Positions 16,913-25,546 of a stretch of 64,000 bases of DNA are shown one piece after another (within the stretch, counting starts at the first letter, position 1; each line of letters starts with the position of its first letter). The notes beneath the pieces are model-generated. The model worked only from the letters and a program-made list of their open reading frames with translations, ran no database searches and was not told the origin of the DNA. Source of the DNA: Pseudomonas mediterranea CFBP 5447 (GTDB lineage Bacteria > Pseudomonadota > Gammaproteobacteria > Pseudomonadales > Pseudomonadaceae); assembly GCF_000774145.1 (NCBI RefSeq), contig NZ_KN322987.1, forward strand, positions 126,756-190,755, read 5' to 3'. Made by a program: the position numbers and the translations under genes.

Positions 16913-18235
16913 TCAACGGCCGGGCGAGGTGTCGCGGGGCAGACGCAGTTCGGCGCAGAGGCCGCCGCCTTCGCGGTTGCTCAAGGTCAGCGAGCCGCCC
17001 ATGGCCGTCGCCAATTGCTGGGCGATGGCCAGTCCCAGTCCGGTCCCACCGGTTTCACGGTTGCGAGAGCTTTCCACCCGGTAGAACGGCTTGAGCACTT
17101 CGGCCAGTTCCTGCTCGTTGATGCCGGGCCCGTGGTCCAGGACCTGGATCGCCAGTTGGCCATCGTTCTCGGCCTGCACCTCGATGCGCGCCGCGCCACC
17201 GAACTTCAGCGCGTTGTCCACCAGGTTCACCAGCACCCGGCGCAAGGCATGGGGCCGGGTGTCGATGACGGCGGCGTTCTTTCCGGACAGTTGCACATCC
17301 TGCCCGGTGTCCTGGTAATCGAACACCAGGCTGTCGAGGAATGCATCCAGGCTGATGCGGCAGCTGGCCTCGGTGGCGCCGTGGATGCTGCGGGCGTAGG
17401 CCACGCCTTCGCGCACCAGGTGTTCCATTTCACCCAGGTCGCTCCAGAGTTTGTCCTTCTCGATGCCCTCGTCCATGAACTCCGCCCGCAGCTTCATGCG
17501 GGTGATGGGGGTCTGCAGATCGTGGGAGATCGCCGCCAGCAACTGCATGCGCTCCTTCAAATACGCGGCGATACGGTCCTGCATGGCATTGAACGCCTTG
17601 GCGGCATGCACCACCTCGGTCGGGCCCTGTTCATCCAGGCGCACGCTGTGGGCGTTCGGGTCGAGGGTTTCCACGGCCTGGGCCAGCCGGGTCAGCGGGC
17701 CGACGGCGATGCGCACGGCAAGCCAGGTGCAGCCGATCAGCAACGCCAACTGCCCCAGCAATACCGCCGGCAGCCAGGGGGAGAGGGGCATCATGGCTGG
17801 ACGGACGTCGATGGTCAGCGGACTGCCGTCGCTCAGGCGCAGGTGCGCCTGGTAATGCTTCTGCGGTCCCGGAATGTCGATAAAGGTCAGGGGATAGGCC
17901 TCGCCGATGGCATCTTCGATCGAACTCACCGAGATCGGCGCGTCGTCACGGGCTATCGGCTGGCCGGGTTGTCCTTCATTCAGCAGGTAACCGTAGTTGC
18001 GCCGGGTGAGCTTGGGCAGCCAGTCCGGGCGTTCGGTGGCGGGCAGGCGATCCAGGATGGCGACGGAGGTCGAGACATCGGTTTCCAGGTTGCCGAGCAT
18101 GGTGGACTTGGCGGTCTGATAGCGTTCGTAGTACTGGACGCCGAACGACAGCCCCTGGGCCAGGATCAGGCCGATCAGGAAAATCAGCGACAGCCGCGAG
18201 GCGAGGGTGCGCGGCCACCGTAGCGGCAGACTCAT
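16913..18235 (-). CDS. Sensor histidine kinase, EnvZ/PhoQ-like class
   Basis: 440 residues. There are two membrane helices (near residues 12-33 and 155-178) around a periplasmic sensor loop of ~120 residues, then a HAMP domain, a dimerisation/phosphorylation domain with the H-box AAISHDLQTPITRMKL, and an ATPase domain with the N-box NLVDNALKFGG, DHGPGI and GTGLGLAIA. It phosphorylates the response regulator whose stop it overlaps by four bases (ATGA). The input signal is not visible. The nearby DUF2790 and DipZ-like genes suggest an envelope or metal stress role, which is inference only. Confidence 0.93.
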   Translation of the reverse strand: MSLPLRWPRTLASRLSLIFLIGLILAQGLSFGVQYYERYQTAKSTMLGNLETDVSTSVAILDRLPATERPDWLPKLTRRNYGYLLNEGQPGQPIARDDAPISVSSIEDAIGEAYPLTFIDIPGPQKHYQAHLRLSDGSPLTIDVRPAMMPLSPWLPAVLLGQLALLIGCTWLAVRIAVGPLTRLAQAVETLDPNAHSVRLDEQGPTEVVHAAKAFNAMQDRIAAYLKERMQLLAAISHDLQTPITRMKLRAEFMDEGIEKDKLWSDLGEMEHLVREGVAYARSIHGATEASCRISLDAFLDSLVFDYQDTGQDVQLSGKNAAVIDTRPHALRRVLVNLVDNALKFGGAARIEVQAENDGQLAIQVLDHGPGINEQELAEVLKPFYRVESSRNRETGGTGLGLAIAQQLATAMGGSLTLSNREGGGLCAELRLPRDTSPGR

Positions 18236-18972
18236 GTCGCAGCCTCGAGGATTTCCACCGGCAAGGAGAAGACATAGCCTTCGCTGCGCACAGTCTTGAT
18301 GTAGGCCGGCTCGCGGGCGTCATCCAGCAGACGCTGGCGCAGGCGGCTGACCAGCAGGTCGATGGAGCGGTCGAACAGATCCGCATCCCGGCCCTGGGTC
18401 AGGTTCAGCAGTTGGTCGCGGTTGAGCACCCGCTGCGGATGGTCGAGGAACACCCGCAACAACCGGTATTCCGCGCCGCTCAGGGCAACCATGGTGCCGT
18501 CGCTGTCCAGCAGGTGTCGCGCCGTGGTGTCCAGGCGCCAGCGACCGAACGCTAGCAGACGGCCGCTTTCGGTGACCACCAGGTTGGGTGGCAGCATGCG
18601 GGTGCGGCGCAACACCGCGTTGATCCGGGCCAGTAGCTCACGGGCGGCGAAGGGTTTGACCAGATAATCGTCGGCGCCCATTTCCAGGCCGATGATGCGG
18701 TCGGTTTCGTCGTTGCGAGCGGTGAGCATCAGCACCGGCGTGTTCTTGTGCTTGCCGGCGCGCAGTTCCCGGCACAGGACCAGGCCGTCATCGCCCGGCA
18801 TCATCAGGTCCAGCACGATCAGGTCCACCGGCGTGGTTTCCAGGAAGGCGCGCATCTGCCGGCCATCGGCGACGACGGTGGTGCGCAAGCCGTTCTTCTT
18901 CAGGTAGTTGCCCACCAGTTCTCTGATTTCGCGATCGTCATCCACTATCAGCACGTGATCGACATGATCCAT
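18232..18972 (-). CDS. OmpR-family response regulator
   Basis: 246 residues from ATG 18972 (GAGGG nine bases upstream); an in-frame extension to 19128 has no support. The receiver domain has VDDDRE, the phospho-acceptor Asp in LIVLDLMMPGDDG, the conserved TARN and Lys in YLVKPF. The C-terminal winged helix reads VLNRDQLLNLTQGRDADLFDRSIDLLVSRLRQRL, typical of OmpR/PhoB. It is the first gene of a two-gene operon with the histidine kinase. The divergent 231-base gap leads to the DUF2790 gene, a likely target. Confidence 0.95.
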   Translation of the reverse strand: MDHVDHVLIVDDDREIRELVGNYLKKNGLRTTVVADGRQMRAFLETTPVDLIVLDLMMPGDDGLVLCRELRAGKHKNTPVLMLTARNDETDRIIGLEMGADDYLVKPFAARELLARINAVLRRTRMLPPNLVVTESGRLLAFGRWRLDTTARHLLDSDGTMVALSGAEYRLLRVFLDHPQRVLNRDQLLNLTQGRDADLFDRSIDLLVSRLRQRLLDDAREPAYIKTVRSEGYVFSLPVEILEAAT

Positions 18973-19203
18973 GGTGTCCAGCCCTCTTGGCGTTTCGTTG
19001 TGATCAGAATACAGGGGCCGGCGGGCCCGGCTCGCGACGGTTTGTATTGCAGTGTATCTGGCGCCCGGCGGATACACAGCGATGCAAAAAGCCCCTGGTT
19101 CGATACAGGCGCGATACCTCAGCGGCATTCAATGGCATCCAACGAGGCAACACACCCGGCCTCGACAGCAAACACACCCATTGAATGAATCGAGGACACC
19201 GCC

Positions 19204-19467
19204 ATGAACACCAAAGCCATCTACGCCGCCTGCCTGTTCGCCGCGCTGAACATCTGCACTCTGTCGGCCCGGGCCGAAAGCAACGTCCAGACGCAGACCT
19301 ATGCCTACGGCAGCCACCTGGACATCCAGAAAGTGCTCTCGGTGTCCGAAGACAGCGGTCCTGCCTGCGGCGTGGTCAATGCCCACATGACTTATCTGGA
19401 TTCGGCCGGGCATCGCCAGGCGCTGGACTATCGCAAGTTGGCTGACAACTGCAACAACGAGAACTGA
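19204..19467 (+). CDS. Small periplasmic DUF2790 protein
   Basis: 87 residues with a signal peptide cleaved near ARA-ES. The mature ~60 residues have the DUF2790 pattern: YGSHLDIQKVLSV, then a single cysteine in GPACGVVNAHMTYLDSAG and a second near the end (LADNCNNEN). This family is largely restricted to Pseudomonas and often lies beside two-component systems. Function is unknown. It is divergent from the OmpR-type regulator, so control by that system is likely. The 97 bases after it are unusually AT-rich for this genome. Confidence 0.85.
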   Translation: MNTKAIYAACLFAALNICTLSARAESNVQTQTYAYGSHLDIQKVLSVSEDSGPACGVVNAHMTYLDSAGHRQALDYRKLADNCNNEN

Positions 19468-19564
19468 AAGTTAAACATTAATAGTGTTATGTAAATGATT
19501 GTTTTAAATAAATATTTATCGTTAAGTCTGGTCCGGCCTGACTGACTGACCATGAGGTGATGCC

Positions 19565-20776
19565 ATGCTTCTGATCGCTTTTCTCGGCGGGATCCTGACG
19601 ATCCTCAGCCCTTGTATTCTTCCCGTGGTGCCGTTTCTGTTCGCCCGGGCCAATCGTACCGCCGGTTCGATGCTGCTGACGCTCGGTGGCATGGTCCTGA
19701 CCTTCGCCCTGGTATCGAGCCTGGCGGTGGTCAGCAGCGACTGGGTACTGCGTGCCAGCAGCGTGGGTCGGCAGGTCGCCCTGGGCGTGATGGTACTGTT
19801 CGCCTTGTCGCTGATCTTCAGTCGGGTTGGCATCTGGTTGGCGCGACCATTGGTCAGCCTGGGCAATCGCGTCGATGCGGGCGCCGGGCGACTGGGTGGG
19901 CCGTTGGCCTCGGTGTTGATCGGCGTTGCCACCGGGTTGCTCTGGGCGCCCTGTGCCGGGCCGATACTCGGAGTGATCCTGACCGGCGCCATGCTGCAGG
20001 GCGCCAGCGCCGGAACCAGCCTGTTGCTGCTGGCCTACGGCCTGGGCAGTGCCTTGTCCCTGGGAACTTTGATCTTCGCCGGACGTGGCTTGGCCGCACG
20101 GCTGAAGCTCTCGCTGCCGGTGACCGCCTGGTTGCGCCGTGGCAGCGGTGTGGTGGTGTTGCTGGCCGCCGTGGCCATTGCTACTGGCGCCGATGATCGA
20201 CTGCTGGCCAGTACCTCTTCCCAAGGGGCCGCGAGCCTGGAGCAGAGCGTGCTGGAAAAGGTCCCCCAGGCCATCGACTACGTGGTCAGCAAGGCCAGCG
20301 CCAACCCGATGCCGAATCTCGAGTCCCAGGGCGCCATGCCTTCCCTGGACGGTGCGGTGCAATGGTTGAACTCGCCGCCGCTGAGCAGCGAATCGCTGAA
20401 GGGCAAGGTGGTGCTGGTGGATTTCTGGACCTACGACTGCATCAACTGCCAGCACACGCTGCCCTATGTGAACGACTGGGCCAAGAAGTATGAGAAGGAC
20501 GGTCTGGTGGTGATCGGCGTGCACACCCCGGAATACGGCTACGAGAAGATCATCGACAACGTGCGCCAGCAGGTTCGCAAGCTGGACATCAACTACCCGG
20601 TGGCCATCGACAACCAGTACGCGATCTGGCGCGCCTTCAACAACCAGTACTGGCCGGCGCACTATTTCATCGATGCCAAGGGGCAGGTGCGCTACAGCCA
20701 CTTCGGTGAAGGTCGCTACGGCGAGCAGGAGCAGGTGATCCAACAGTTGCTGCAGGAGGCCAAGGCGAGCCAGTAA
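19565..20776 (+). CDS. DipZ-like protein: DsbD-type transmembrane domain fused to thioredoxin-like domain
   Basis: 403 residues. The first ~220 form six hydrophobic segments of the DsbD/CcdA type, with conserved cysteines in ILSPCILPVVPF and LLWAPCAGPILG that relay electrons across the membrane. The C-terminal ~150 residues are a TlpA/thioredoxin-like domain with the redox pair in WTYDCINCQHTLPY, the hallmark of DipZ proteins. It should transfer reducing power from the cytoplasm to periplasmic proteins. It lies 97 bases after the DUF2790 gene, in the same direction, beside a two-component system, and ends at a stem-loop. Confidence 0.9.
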   Translation: MLLIAFLGGILTILSPCILPVVPFLFARANRTAGSMLLTLGGMVLTFALVSSLAVVSSDWVLRASSVGRQVALGVMVLFALSLIFSRVGIWLARPLVSLGNRVDAGAGRLGGPLASVLIGVATGLLWAPCAGPILGVILTGAMLQGASAGTSLLLLAYGLGSALSLGTLIFAGRGLAARLKLSLPVTAWLRRGSGVVVLLAAVAIATGADDRLLASTSSQGAASLEQSVLEKVPQAIDYVVSKASANPMPNLESQGAMPSLDGAVQWLNSPPLSSESLKGKVVLVDFWTYDCINCQHTLPYVNDWAKKYEKDGLVVIGVHTPEYGYEKIIDNVRQQVRKLDINYPVAIDNQYAIWRAFNNQYWPAHYFIDAKGQVRYSHFGEGRYGEQEQVIQQLLQEAKASQ

Positions 20777-20788
20777 AGCTGTGGCGAA

Positions 20789-20812
20789 GGGCCAGTCGAG
20801 TACTGGCCCCTC
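20789..20812 (+). terminator. Stem-loop after dipZ-like gene
   Basis: GGGCCAGT-CGAGT-ACTGGCCC forms an eight-base-pair GC-rich stem 12 bases after the stop. The downstream run of T is weak, so the terminator call is moderate. Confidence 0.5.
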
Positions 20813-20867
20813 GTTCGTTTGAAGGTTGTCAAACTTCTTTTATTTCAGAAAGTTGGACGACAAACCT

Positions 20868-21212
20868 ATGCGATTTTCTATGTGGGGCGCGGCCATGTGG
20901 GTCGTAGCGACAACTCTCCTGGCCAGCGTCTCGCTCGACACCCAGGCCCGGGCGCTGACGCAAAACCAGCAGTCCATATGCCGCTGGGGGGCGGACATCG
21001 CGGCAGGCGCGCAAGCTTCAAAACTCGCCGGTGTCTCCCTTTATGGCGCCCGAAAAAAGCTGCAAGTGCGCAAGTTTCCCCGGCCGTGGATGCGCATGAC
21101 CGCCCTGGGCATCACCGAGCAGACCTACGACAGCGCCTCCCGCCTCAAGCCCGCCGCAGTCAAGCAGACCTACTACGAGCAATGCGTGCGTCACGAGTTG
21201 GCGCGCCGCTAG
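20868..21212 (+). CDS. Small secreted protein of unknown function
   Basis: 114 residues from ATG 20868; a TTG at 20826 is in frame but has no ribosome site. The N-terminus is a likely signal peptide (hydrophobic AAMWVVATTLLASVSL then TQARA). The mature ~85 residues are basic, with three cysteines-plus-aromatic positions (ICRWGADIAAG, EQCVRHELARR). I do not recognise the family. It ends 10 bases from the convergent acoR gene. Confidence 0.6.
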   Translation: MRFSMWGAAMWVVATTLLASVSLDTQARALTQNQQSICRWGADIAAGAQASKLAGVSLYGARKKLQVRKFPRPWMRMTALGITEQTYDSASRLKPAAVKQTYYEQCVRHELARR

Positions 21213-21222
21213 TCAGTCGCGT

Positions 21223-23103
21223 TCACGCCGGGCTTCTGCCAGGCATGTCAATGCCATGCTGGTGCACCCGTCGGTACAGGGTGGCCCGGGAAATGCCCAG
21301 GGCCCGGGCGGCGGCGGTGGGTTTCCAGCGATGGCGCACCAGCGCATCGAGCAGTGCCTGGCGTTCCGGGCTGGCGCTCGGCTCAGGGGCAAGGGCAGCG
21401 ACGGGCGAGCCGTGCAACGACTCGGGCAGGTGAGCGCGCTGGATCACCCGGCTCTCGCATACCGCACAGGCGTAGCGCAGCACATGGCGCAACTGGCGGA
21501 CATTGCCCGGCCAGTGATAGCCGAGCAGGCATTCCAGGGCCGCGCTGCTCAATTGCACGGCGCCGCCGCAGCGGGCCGACTCTTCTTCGAGGATGCGGTT
21601 GATCAGCGTCAGCCGGTCACTGCGTTCGCGCAGCGGCGGCAGTTGGAAGCGGGCGCCGCCCAGGCGGAAATACAGGTCCTCGCGAAACTCGCCGGCGCTG
21701 ACCAGGGCCTCCAGGTCGCGGTGGGTGGCGCAGATCACCTGGATGTCCACGGCTTTGCGGCGTGACGCACCGAGAGGCGCCACTTCGCCCTCTGCCAGCA
21801 CCCGCAAGAGGCGGGTCTGCAAGGCCAGCGGCATGTCACCGATTTCGTCCAGGAACAGCGTGCCGCCGTCGGCCTGTTGCAACAGGCCCTGCATGCCCTT
21901 GGTCGAGGCGCCGGTAAACGCCCCGGCCACGTAGCCGAACAACTCGCTCTCGATCAGGCTTTCAGGAATCGCGGCGCAGTTCAGCGCGACGAAAGGGCGC
22001 TCGCGACGCTGACTGGCCTGGTGCAACTGGCGGGCGAACACCTCTTTGCCTGAGCCGGTTTCGCCCTGGATCAACACCGGCAGGTTGCGATCCTTGACCC
22101 GCACCGCCAGGCGCAGGCTGTCGGCCAGGCGTGGATCGACGTCGACCGGCGCCATCGCCACCCGCGTACGCGGTTGCGCCCGCTGCCGTGGCGCGCTCAA
22201 GCGGCCGTGCAGGGACGGCTCGCTACCCTGGCGGCTGAAGGGGTAAAGGCTCTCGTCCCGGGCACGATGCAACCAATGCTGATCGAAGACCTGGCTGATG
22301 TGCTGCGGCAACTGGCCGTACTGCTGCAGCAGGTACTGGCGTGCGGCGGGGTTCAGGGCTTGCAGGCAGCCATCGTCGTCCCAGGCGAACAGATAGTCAG
22401 GCTGGCTGTCGACGTAGCCGGCGTTGCGATGGGCCCGCAGCACCCAATAGCCCTGGGCACTGCTCATGAAGAATGCCTGTTCGATTTCCCGGGCGCTCTG
22501 CACCACCATCTGGCGGATCAGGTGCTGCGAGCGGCGCTCATCCGGTGAGCGAACCGCCGACACATCCAGCACCCCGAGCAGTTCCCCCTGGGGGTCGAAG
22601 ACCGGTGCGGCGGAGCAGGTCAGGCCAATGAACGCGGCGCGGAAGTGATCGCGCTTGTGCACCGTCACCGGCGCCTTGGCCGTGAGCACCGCCGCCACGC
22701 CGCACGTGCCTTCCTCGCCCTCCGACCAGCAGGTGCCCAGGTAAAGCCCGGCCTTGCGGCAGTCATTGCGAATGGCGGTTTCGACACGGTAGTCGATGGT
22801 CTGGCCCTGGGCATCGGTCAGCAGCACACAGTAGTCGGCATCCCGTACCCGGCCATGGAGGCGCGCCACTTCTTCGCTGGCGATATTGAGGAACAGTTCG
22901 GAGCGCTCGCGGCATTGCTTGAGTACGTCCTCGGAGAGGATACGCGGGCCCTGCAGCGAGCCGGGGTCGAGGTGATGTTGCTCCATGGACCGACGCCAGG
23001 AGTCGAGGATCAGGTTCGGGACGGGCAGCTGCGGCAACTGGTCCGCGTTCTTCACGACGCGGCTGACGCAATCCACATGGGCCCGGGAGTGAGCGGAAAG
23101 CAT
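21223..23103 (-). CDS. acoR: Sigma-54-dependent activator of acetoin catabolism AcoR
   Basis: 626 residues. The N-terminal ~300 residues are a GAF-type sensor region; then an AAA+ domain with Walker A GETGSGKE and the sigma-54 contact loop GAFTGAS; and a C-terminal Fis-type helix-turn-helix (TAAARALGISRATLYRRVHQ). The architecture and its position divergent from acoXABC identify AcoR, the acetoin-responsive enhancer-binding protein. The intergenic region contains matching upstream sites (23193-23256) and a consensus -24/-12 promoter (23332-23347), so the regulatory circuit is visible. Confidence 0.93.
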   Translation of the reverse strand: MLSAHSRAHVDCVSRVVKNADQLPQLPVPNLILDSWRRSMEQHHLDPGSLQGPRILSEDVLKQCRERSELFLNIASEEVARLHGRVRDADYCVLLTDAQGQTIDYRVETAIRNDCRKAGLYLGTCWSEGEEGTCGVAAVLTAKAPVTVHKRDHFRAAFIGLTCSAAPVFDPQGELLGVLDVSAVRSPDERRSQHLIRQMVVQSAREIEQAFFMSSAQGYWVLRAHRNAGYVDSQPDYLFAWDDDGCLQALNPAARQYLLQQYGQLPQHISQVFDQHWLHRARDESLYPFSRQGSEPSLHGRLSAPRQRAQPRTRVAMAPVDVDPRLADSLRLAVRVKDRNLPVLIQGETGSGKEVFARQLHQASQRRERPFVALNCAAIPESLIESELFGYVAGAFTGASTKGMQGLLQQADGGTLFLDEIGDMPLALQTRLLRVLAEGEVAPLGASRRKAVDIQVICATHRDLEALVSAGEFREDLYFRLGGARFQLPPLRERSDRLTLINRILEEESARCGGAVQLSSAALECLLGYHWPGNVRQLRHVLRYACAVCESRVIQRAHLPESLHGSPVAALAPEPSASPERQALLDALVRHRWKPTAAARALGISRATLYRRVHQHGIDMPGRSPA

Positions 23104-23192
23104 GACTGGCCTCCGGTTCAGCTTCTTATCGTTGTGCGCCCATTAAGCGCCGTTCGCCGGGCCCAGACAAGCCTGGCGGAATGGGTCGCGGG

Positions 23193-23256
23193 CGTGAGAC
23201 GCCACGTCTCACGGTCTCGCCGATGGCTCGTGCAGGCTGACATGTGGCGTCTCACA
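23193..23256. promoter_or_regulatory. Two AcoR-like upstream activating sites
   Basis: Site 1 (23193-23213) is a perfect inverted repeat, CGTGAGACG-CCA-CGTCTCACG. Site 2 (23239-23256) reads on the minus strand TGTGAGACGCCACATGTC and shares GTGAGACGCCAC with site 1. Both lie 75-140 bases upstream of the sigma-54 promoter, the expected enhancer distance. Confidence 0.75.
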
Positions 23257-23331
23257 GCGCCTTGTCCCGGTTCGTCGTTTATCTCGCTGTGAAGGCTCTG
23301 TTCCGGGCGTTTGCCGGGATTCTCCCGCAAC

Positions 23332-23347
23332 TGGCACCGTCCTTGCT
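23332..23347 (+). promoter_or_regulatory. Sigma-54 (-24/-12) promoter of the aco operon
   Basis: TGGCAC-CGTCC-TTGCT matches the sigma-54 consensus exactly, with GG and GC elements at the required spacing. Transcription should begin about 12 bases further on, giving a leader of ~45 bases before the small ORF at 23402. Confidence 0.85.
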
Positions 23348-23401
23348 CTATGCCCTCTGCCCGCACGACGGGCCTTCCAATAATAAGAAACGAGGTACGC
23401 C

Positions 23402-23452
23402 ATGTCTTCCTGCCCTGGTCATTTGCCCGTTACGTCCGCGGTGGCGCCATGA
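23402..23452 (+). CDS. Possible 16-codon leader ORF overlapping acoX
   Basis: ATG 23402, preceded by GAGG at ideal distance, opens a frame of 16 codons (MSSCPGHLPVTSAVAP) that ends in TGA at 23450-23452. The stop overlaps the acoX ATG (23449) as ATGA. The acoX start has no strong ribosome site of its own, so coupling through this leader is plausible. Whether the peptide has any function is unknown. Confidence 0.45.
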   Translation: MSSCPGHLPVTSAVAP

Positions 23453-24531
23453 GTCGCCGCCCCCTGACGGTAGGCATCATCGCCAACCCAGCCTCGGGAC
23501 GCGACGTGCGGCGCCTGACCGCCAACGCCGGGCTGTTTTCCAGCACCGACAAGGTCTCGGTGATCCAGCGCTTGCTGGCGGCCTTCGGCGCCACCGGCAT
23601 CGAACAGGTGCTGATGCCCACCGACATGACCGGCATCGCCGCCGCCGTGCTGAAGAACAGCCACAGCCGCCAGGCCCGCGACAGTCATTGGCCGGCCTTG
23701 GAGTTTCTCGACCTGACCTTGCGCCAGACCGTCGAAGACACCCGCAGGGCCGCGCGCCTGATGGCCGAGCGCGAGGTGGCGCTGATCGCCGTGCTTGGCG
23801 GCGACGGCACCCACAAGGCCGTGGCCGCCGAAGTGGGCGATATCCCGTTGCTGACCCTGTCCACCGGTACCAACAACGCCTTTCCCGAGCTGCGCGAGGC
23901 CACCACGGCAGGGCTTGCCGGCGGGTTGTACGCCAGCGGCCGGATTCCGGGGCCGATCGGCTTGCGGCGCAACAAGCGCTTGCTGGTGTGCGAGGCCCGG
24001 CGCGGCCTGCGGGAAATCGCCCTGGTGGACATCGCCGTGTCGCCGCTGCGCTTTGTCGGCGCCCGAGCCATAAGCCGGGCGGCGGACCTGGCCGAAGTCT
24101 TCGTGACCTTTGCCGAGCCGCAATCCATCGGCCTTTCCGCGTTGTGTGGCTTGTGGCTGCCGGTGACGCGGCAGGAGCCGGGTGGGGCCTGGATGCGCCT
24201 GGACCCGCAATCGCCCGAAGCACTGCTGGTACCGCTGGCCCCAGGCCTGTTGCAGGGCTGCGGCGTGCTCGCGGCCGGTCGCCTGGAGCCAGGCGCGGCC
24301 CACCCGCTGGCGCTGTCCAGCGGCACGTTGGCCCTGGATGGCGAACGGGAAATCGAATTCAACCCGCAGGACCGTCCCACGGTCACCCTCGATGCCGGCG
24401 GCCCGCTGAGCATCGATGTCGACGCGGTGCTGGCCTACGCCGCGCAACAGCGCCTGCTGGGCATCGGCCGCGAACATCCGCAACACCCCCTGAACCTGCA
24501 AATCAGCCTTCAAGACACTCCTGGAGAATAA
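23449..24531 (+). CDS. acoX: AcoX, NAD kinase-like protein of the acetoin operon
   Basis: 360 residues. The N-terminus GIIANPASGRDVRRL and the motif LGGDGTHKAVAAE place it in the ATP-NAD kinase/diacylglycerol kinase-like fold, and its position as first gene before acoAB identifies AcoX. Its biochemical role in acetoin breakdown is not established. It begins within an ATGA overlap with a short leader ORF and lies three bases before acoA's upstream sequence, in the sigma-54 controlled operon. Confidence 0.9.
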   Translation: MSRRPLTVGIIANPASGRDVRRLTANAGLFSSTDKVSVIQRLLAAFGATGIEQVLMPTDMTGIAAAVLKNSHSRQARDSHWPALEFLDLTLRQTVEDTRRAARLMAEREVALIAVLGGDGTHKAVAAEVGDIPLLTLSTGTNNAFPELREATTAGLAGGLYASGRIPGPIGLRRNKRLLVCEARRGLREIALVDIAVSPLRFVGARAISRAADLAEVFVTFAEPQSIGLSALCGLWLPVTRQEPGGAWMRLDPQSPEALLVPLAPGLLQGCGVLAAGRLEPGAAHPLALSSGTLALDGEREIEFNPQDRPTVTLDAGGPLSIDVDAVLAYAAQQRLLGIGREHPQHPLNLQISLQDTPGE

Positions 24532-24533
24532 AA

Positions 24534-25511
24534 ATGTCGACACCGCTCACCCACGATCAACTGCTGCACGCCTACCAGGTGATGCGCACCATCCGCGCGT
24601 TCGAAGAGCGCCTGCACGTGGAATTCGCCACCGGCGAGATTCCCGGTTTCGTCCACTTGTATGCCGGCGAGGAGGCCTCGGCCGCCGGGGTCATGGCCCA
24701 CCTGGGCGATGACGACTGCATTGCCTCCAACCACCGTGGCCACGGCCATTGCATCGCCAAAGGCGTGGATGTCTACGGAATGATGGCCGAGATCTACGGC
24801 AAGAAAACCGGGGTCTGCCAAGGCAAGGGCGGTTCCATGCACATCGCCGATTTCGAGAAGGGCATGCTCGGCGCCAACGGCATTGTCGGCGCCGGTGCGC
24901 CGTTGGTGGTCGGCGCCGCGCTGGCGGCCCGGCTCAAGGGCACCGACAGCGTCGCGGTGGTGTTCTTCGGCGACGGCGGCTCCAACGAAGGCGCGGTATT
25001 CGAGGCCATGAACATGGCTTCGGTGTGGAACCTGCCGTGCCTGTTCATCGCCGAGAACAACGGCTACGCCGAGGCCACCGCCTCCAATTGGTCGGTGGCG
25101 TGCGATCACATCGCCGACCGCGCCGCCGGGTTCGGCATGCCGGGGGTGACGGTGGACGGTTTTGACTTCTTCGCCGTCCACGAGGCCGCCGGGGCGGCCA
25201 TCGAGCGCGCCCGGGCCGGGGAAGGGCCATCGCTGATCGAGGTCAAGCTGACTCGCTATTACGGCCATTTCGAGGGCGATGCGCAGACATATCGGGCACC
25301 GGATGAGGTCAAGCACTTCCGGGAAAACCAGGACTGCCTGATGCAGTTCCGCGAGCGCACCACCCGGGCCGGGTTGCTTTCGGCCGAGCAACTGGACCAG
25401 GTCGACCGGGAGGTGGAGCTGCTGATCGAAAACGCGGTGCGCAAGGCCAAGTCCGATCCCAAGCCTGCGGCGGCGGACCTGCTCACTGACGTCTACGTCT
25501 CCTACCCCTGA
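24534..25511 (+). CDS. acoA: Acetoin dehydrogenase E1 alpha subunit
   Basis: 325 residues. The ThDP-binding signature starts at FFGDGGSNEGAVFEAMNMAS and ends in IAENN, as in E1 alpha subunits of the acetoin and pyruvate dehydrogenase families. With AcoB it cleaves acetoin to acetaldehyde and an acetyl group passed to the lipoyl arm of AcoC. The start ATG has GGAGA seven bases upstream; a longer in-frame ORF beginning near 23244 is a read-through of acoX in another frame, not real. It lies 35 bases before acoB. Confidence 0.95.
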   Translation: MSTPLTHDQLLHAYQVMRTIRAFEERLHVEFATGEIPGFVHLYAGEEASAAGVMAHLGDDDCIASNHRGHGHCIAKGVDVYGMMAEIYGKKTGVCQGKGGSMHIADFEKGMLGANGIVGAGAPLVVGAALAARLKGTDSVAVVFFGDGGSNEGAVFEAMNMASVWNLPCLFIAENNGYAEATASNWSVACDHIADRAAGFGMPGVTVDGFDFFAVHEAAGAAIERARAGEGPSLIEVKLTRYYGHFEGDAQTYRAPDEVKHFRENQDCLMQFRERTTRAGLLSAEQLDQVDREVELLIENAVRKAKSDPKPAAADLLTDVYVSYP

Positions 25512-25546
25512 ACGCCCTTCATAAAACAAGAACAGAGAATTCCATC

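Noticed and set aside
18973..19128. N-terminal extension of the OmpR-type regulator
   Set aside because: It has no homology to the receiver domain, and ATG 18972 has a GAGGG ribosome site.
23244..25511. Long ORF reading into acoA from upstream
   Set aside because: The first 430 codons run through acoX in another frame. The acoA start at 24534 has its own ribosome site and matches the family N-terminus.
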